64,000 nt of DNA. It comes from JAHHUA01 sp036635475. Lineage in GTDB: Bacteria > Bacillota > Clostridia > Oscillospirales > Ruminococcaceae. A program made the translations under genes and the position numbers. The notes under the pieces were generated by a model. That model saw only the letters and a list, made by a program, of their open reading frames with translations, had not been told where the DNA came from and ran no database searches. Of this stretch, positions 63,986 to 64,000 are shown in pieces (position 1 is the stretch's first letter; each line of letters opens with the position of its first letter). Where the stretch lies: NCBI GenBank assembly GCA_036635475.1, contig JAVWQH010000001.1, forward strand, positions 21,498 through 85,497, read 5' to 3'.

Positions 63986-64000
63986 ATAAAAGCTGACCCG

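Overview
The window is AT-rich DNA (roughly one third G+C by eye) from a spore-forming member of the Clostridia, most like an Oscillospiraceae/Ruminococcaceae-type Firmicute. The evidence is its sporulation genes (gerW, spoVM, spoIIAA-spoIIAB-sigF, cotF-like genes, spoVS, spoIIID), strong GGAGG ribosome binding sites with frequent TTG/GTG starts, TTGACA/TATAAT promoters, and Firmicute-type gene order. No phage, transposon, CRISPR array, tRNA or rRNA gene was recognised.

Layout. 1-3.5 kb: the DUF2953-gerW-D,D-carboxypeptidase-rluB group that usually follows scpAB. 3.6-17.4 kb: a long co-directional housekeeping run (yicC, membrane protein, remA, gmk, rpoZ, priA, def, fmt, zinc peptidase, rsmB, rlmN, PP2C phosphatase, PASTA kinase, rsgA, thiN), followed by spoVM and a small membrane protein. 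18-26 kb: M20 amidohydrolase, a detached citC, a DUF4830-like protein, rsuA, a PucR-type regulator, ftsE-ftsX and an M23 peptidase. 26-33.4 kb: small hypotheticals, a Ser-rich lipoprotein, valS, folC and the spoIIA operon. 33.4-33.75 kb: a cobalamin riboswitch on the minus strand with its own promoter and terminators but no gene behind it, pointing at the 3' end of sigF. 34-40 kb: pcp, an SsuABC-like ABC transporter, two small coat-type proteins, spoVS, ymdB and cheV. 40-48 kb: pflA, a lone cbiC, a Mn2+ (yybP-ykoY) riboswitch in front of a Na+/Ca2+-type antiporter, asnS, a nucleoside phosphorylase and a membrane pyrophosphatase. 48-51 kb: spoIIID and citDEF. 51-64 kb: uvrC, rsmD-coaD, a divergent type IIA topoisomerase pair, small unknown genes, trpS, a stand-alone FakA middle domain and dinB under a LexA box.

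How the genes work together. Translation and its quality control dominate (def/fmt, rsmB, rlmN, rsgA, rsmD, rluB/rsuA, three aminoacyl-tRNA synthetases). Cell envelope and division are served by the PASTA kinase/PP2C pair, ftsEX with its M23 hydrolase, and the carboxypeptidase. Anaerobic metabolism is represented by citrate lyase, PFL activase and the proton/sodium-pumping pyrophosphatase. The most unusual element is the gene-less B12 riboswitch transcript convergent with the sigma-F operon. Other points of interest are the split citrate lyase locus with a repeated TGTTGTA/TACAACA operator-like motif, short hairpins just upstream of several Shine-Dalgarno sites, and a 42-residue acidic peptide with its own promoter and terminator.
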